64,000 bases of DNA from Golubevia sp. BC0850. Its lineage: Eukaryota > Basidiomycota > Exobasidiomycetes > Golubeviales > Golubeviaceae. The position numbers and the translations under genes were made by a program. Shown piece by piece: positions 61,771-64,000 of the stretch (within the stretch, counting starts at the first letter, position 1; the number at the start of each line of letters is the position of its first letter). The DNA lies in the NCBI GenBank assembly GCA_012976225.1, contig JAAVVG010000028.1, forward strand, positions 173,499-237,498, given 5' to 3'. The notes under the pieces are model-generated. The model was not told the DNA's origin. It made no database searches and saw nothing but the letters and a program-made list of their open reading frames with translations.

Positions 61771-64000
61771 TGTGCGTGAAGCACTGAAAATGGTGGGGGC
61801 TTCTGAGTGGTTGGTCTTGGTCTCTACTCAAGGGAGCAGAAAAAGGAAAGAGGACAGAGTGGAACGGGATGTTTGTTCGAAAAGATCGCCTCCTTATAAG
61901 GGCTTTTTTCGATGGACTGGAAACGCGTTGATTTCTTGAGGATGAGGCCAGGCCAGCTGATTCCATTCAAGGACGCGTCGGTCTAGCCTGGTTCATCAAC
62001 CTCCCAAAAATGTCTCAGCTTTAAAACGGCTTGGCTCGATGGATCTGCACTCACATTTGCCTTTTGAACTTCCACGAAGCGCGGAATTTAGAGCCAAATC
62101 TGCTGTGCAATGACTCTTTGTCGCCACTGATTTCTCCCAACCTCACATCTACATTCTGAAAAGTACGTGAACCTGTCTTCGCTGCTCTCCTCTCCGTCTA
62201 AGGCTTTGATCTCATCAAGTTAGACAATGCAGGTGAGAGTTACCCAAATAACTTCCGACCGTAGGAGGATTGGAGTCGGAAAGCGAGAGAATTTTCCTTT
62301 TAATCAACACAACGTCCCATCATTTTCGGACGGGATTGACCTCCCCTTTTCTCCTTATGGCTTCAGGAATTGGCTATCTTTCTGGTCCACCCTTGCCACT
62401 CATAGAAAAGGGAGCTGCCGATGAAAACTTGATCATCTGTTTCGTCTGGGAAGAATGACCAGGTCTGGAGCGGCATTCTTTCGCTCTCATTTTCTGTTTC
62501 CAGACTTGGTAGGGAGAGGATCAACTGTCGCACTTTCCACAGGCTTTGCTTGCCTCAACCACTCTCAAGACCTGTTTGTTGAATCCAGATTCCATCTGCT
62601 TCCAACTTTGCCTTTTCATGTGGAATGTATGCGGCTCGAAACTGACCTATCTACCCTCAAAACTCCCTGGCTAAATTATCTTTCGAACATTGATTTCCTT
62701 CAACCCAGAAAAAACATCCTCCCTTCTCCCGACTCCTTCGACCCAATGACAGCCCCTTAGCTCAGCTTTGAGCTTGATTATCTCCAGCAGTAAGAGCAGC
62801 GATTCCATCGATCACTCGGGAGACAGGAGTTTCTGAAGAATTGCCAATACCTCCTAATCCGATTCTCAGAGTTGAAGTTGTACGAGATAACTGTATGATC
62901 TTGATTCTATCTGTACGGACTTTGAAGTACGGACTTTGACTGGAAGATTGAGGATCTTTCGATGAGATGGAGAAGAGGAGGTTGAGGTGCTTGGACGAGA
63001 GGGAAAGAGTTCATCTCCCATTCCACCATTTGGGAGAGAAGACGAATGAGATTCTAATTTTGAACCAGACGTTGAAAGCATGAAAAGAGGCGAATTAGGA
63101 TTATCTTTGAGATTCCTCTGAAGGGGACAGGGTTGCATCTTGAGAATCGTAACCTGGAATTTGCCTCTGTTGGATTCTTTGAGTCTCTTTCTTATTACAA
63201 GTTCTTTCCAGTCGGCCCCACTTCGGGAGATGAGAGAAGTGGGACAGATAAGAGAATAGCCTCTCTTCTCTTGCCAGCATGACCAGCAACGCCTCTTAAG
63301 TCTGGCGGCAGGAGCCCATCCCCACTGACCCAACGAAACCTGTTTAAGAACTTGTCTGGAGCGCTCACCTTGCTACTAACTATTCAATTTATCACCTCAA
63401 CTTACCTTCTTGACTTGCTTCTAGGAATGTTTTGGGAGTGATGGGTCAGAGAGGTTCAGAGAAGACAAAGTGGAAGGAAAAGCCTCTCGACCTCGAAGCC
63501 TTCATCTTGCACGCACCTTCCAATCGAATTATGCCCTCTTATTTGCTGGATTTCTTTCTTTTCTTTAACAGTCCAGGTCATGAGAAAATTGAACGAGTAC
63601 GATTCAGCCTAAATCAGATCTATACTAGAGTGCCTAAAAGGGGCTTGCAGTTCTTCCAGGGGCAGCTCAGCTCTTTGGCTCTCGAATCCTCCATTTCCTC
63701 CATAAATGAGAGTCAAGATTTGATTTGATTGATGGTTCAATCATTTTTCAATTTTGCAGTCGACGGATGGCCAGAATCTTTTGGCCTTCGATCGATGCGG
63801 CAGCTTTGAAGTCGACATTCCATCAAAAGAAATCAAACCAGTACTAAGATCATCGAGAGTGAGTTCAAGGCATTAGAGACAAGATTCGTACTTTACAACA
63901 CCAAGCAAAAACGAAGAAAGAGAAAGGACGAGGCTTACGGAACACAACTTTGAAAAAAGGTAATCGACCATTGGATATTTTCTTGTTCCTGGAAATGAGA
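61771..64000. other. gene-poor region with degraded coding traces
   Basis: No intact gene is supported to the end of the window. On the minus strand, 63080-62760 reads as protein-like sequence (LPNGGMGDELFPSRPSTS, then VKVRTDRIKIIQLSRTTSTL and LRIGLGGIGNSSETPVSRVI), but a 14-base tandem duplication at 62913-62940 breaks the frame. Plus-strand open frames at 62227-62760 and 63432-63728 match nothing I recognise. Any gene crossing position 64000 cannot be judged. Confidence 0.35.
62913..62940. repeat. 14-base tandem duplication
   Basis: The unit GTACGGACTTTGAA at 62913-62926 is followed by GTACGGACTTTGAC at 62927-62940. One unit removed would join the minus-strand frames before and after it. 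Its length, not a multiple of three, makes it a frameshift if the stretch is or was coding. Confidence 0.85.

Overview
The window is nuclear DNA of a filamentous or yeast-like fungus, most probably a basidiomycete. Protein-coding genes are dense and split by many short introns, nearly all with GTGAGT-type donors and pyrimidine-rich TAG/CAG acceptors. The proteins are eukaryotic and fungal: MPP10, SEN1, a fungal type I fatty acid synthase, phosphoglycerate dehydrogenase, an NRPS-like reductase. The fatty acid synthase is a single chain, with beta and alpha halves fused, which is known from some basidiomycetes. I cannot fix the genus. I rebuilt exon chains by hand; every chain given for an intact gene closes in frame, but exon edges could be off by a base or two.

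Layout. 0-3.2 kb: an Urb2/Npa2-like ribosome biogenesis protein (+), possibly cut at its 5' end. 3.8-4.8 kb: copy A of a ~1 kb dispersed repeat. 4.8-11.3 kb: MPP10 (-) and an F-box/WD40 protein (+) diverging from a short shared promoter. 11.8-12.4 kb: a small Mpo1/DUF962 membrane protein (+). 12.8-15.6 kb: a two-domain sirohaem synthesis enzyme (-). 16.1-19.9 kb: an adenylation-carrier-reductase enzyme (-), followed at 20.5-23.0 kb by an FAD amine-oxidase-like protein (-). 23-24.6 kb: no confident gene. 24.6-26.6 kb: a TPR/F-box/leucine-rich pseudogene (-). 27.1-34.4 kb: SEN1 helicase (+). 34.9-37.0 kb: phosphoglycerate dehydrogenase (-). 37.4-38.6 kb: an unknown membrane protein (+). 39.1-41.0 kb: coding-looking exons (-) that I could not join into one model. 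41.4-43.1 kb: a histidine phosphatase like TFIIIC tau55 (+). 43.9-57.0 kb: the giant fatty acid synthase (-). 57-64 kb: a gene-poor, decaying region with a broken Hsp70 gene, repeat copy B in inverted orientation to copy A, a partial tandem duplication, and a frameshifted remnant.

Functionally, URB2-like and MPP10 serve ribosome production. SEN1 ends transcripts and resolves R-loops. The sirohaem enzyme, phosphoglycerate dehydrogenase and fatty acid synthase are primary metabolism. The NRPS-like reductase and its FAD-enzyme neighbour are the only hint of a small accessory pathway. I did not find a convincing undescribed system. The best leads are the fused synthase, the inverted repeat pair that brackets the window's genes, the two pseudogenes, and the NRPS-like/FAD gene pair. 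No rRNA, tRNA or CRISPR was found.
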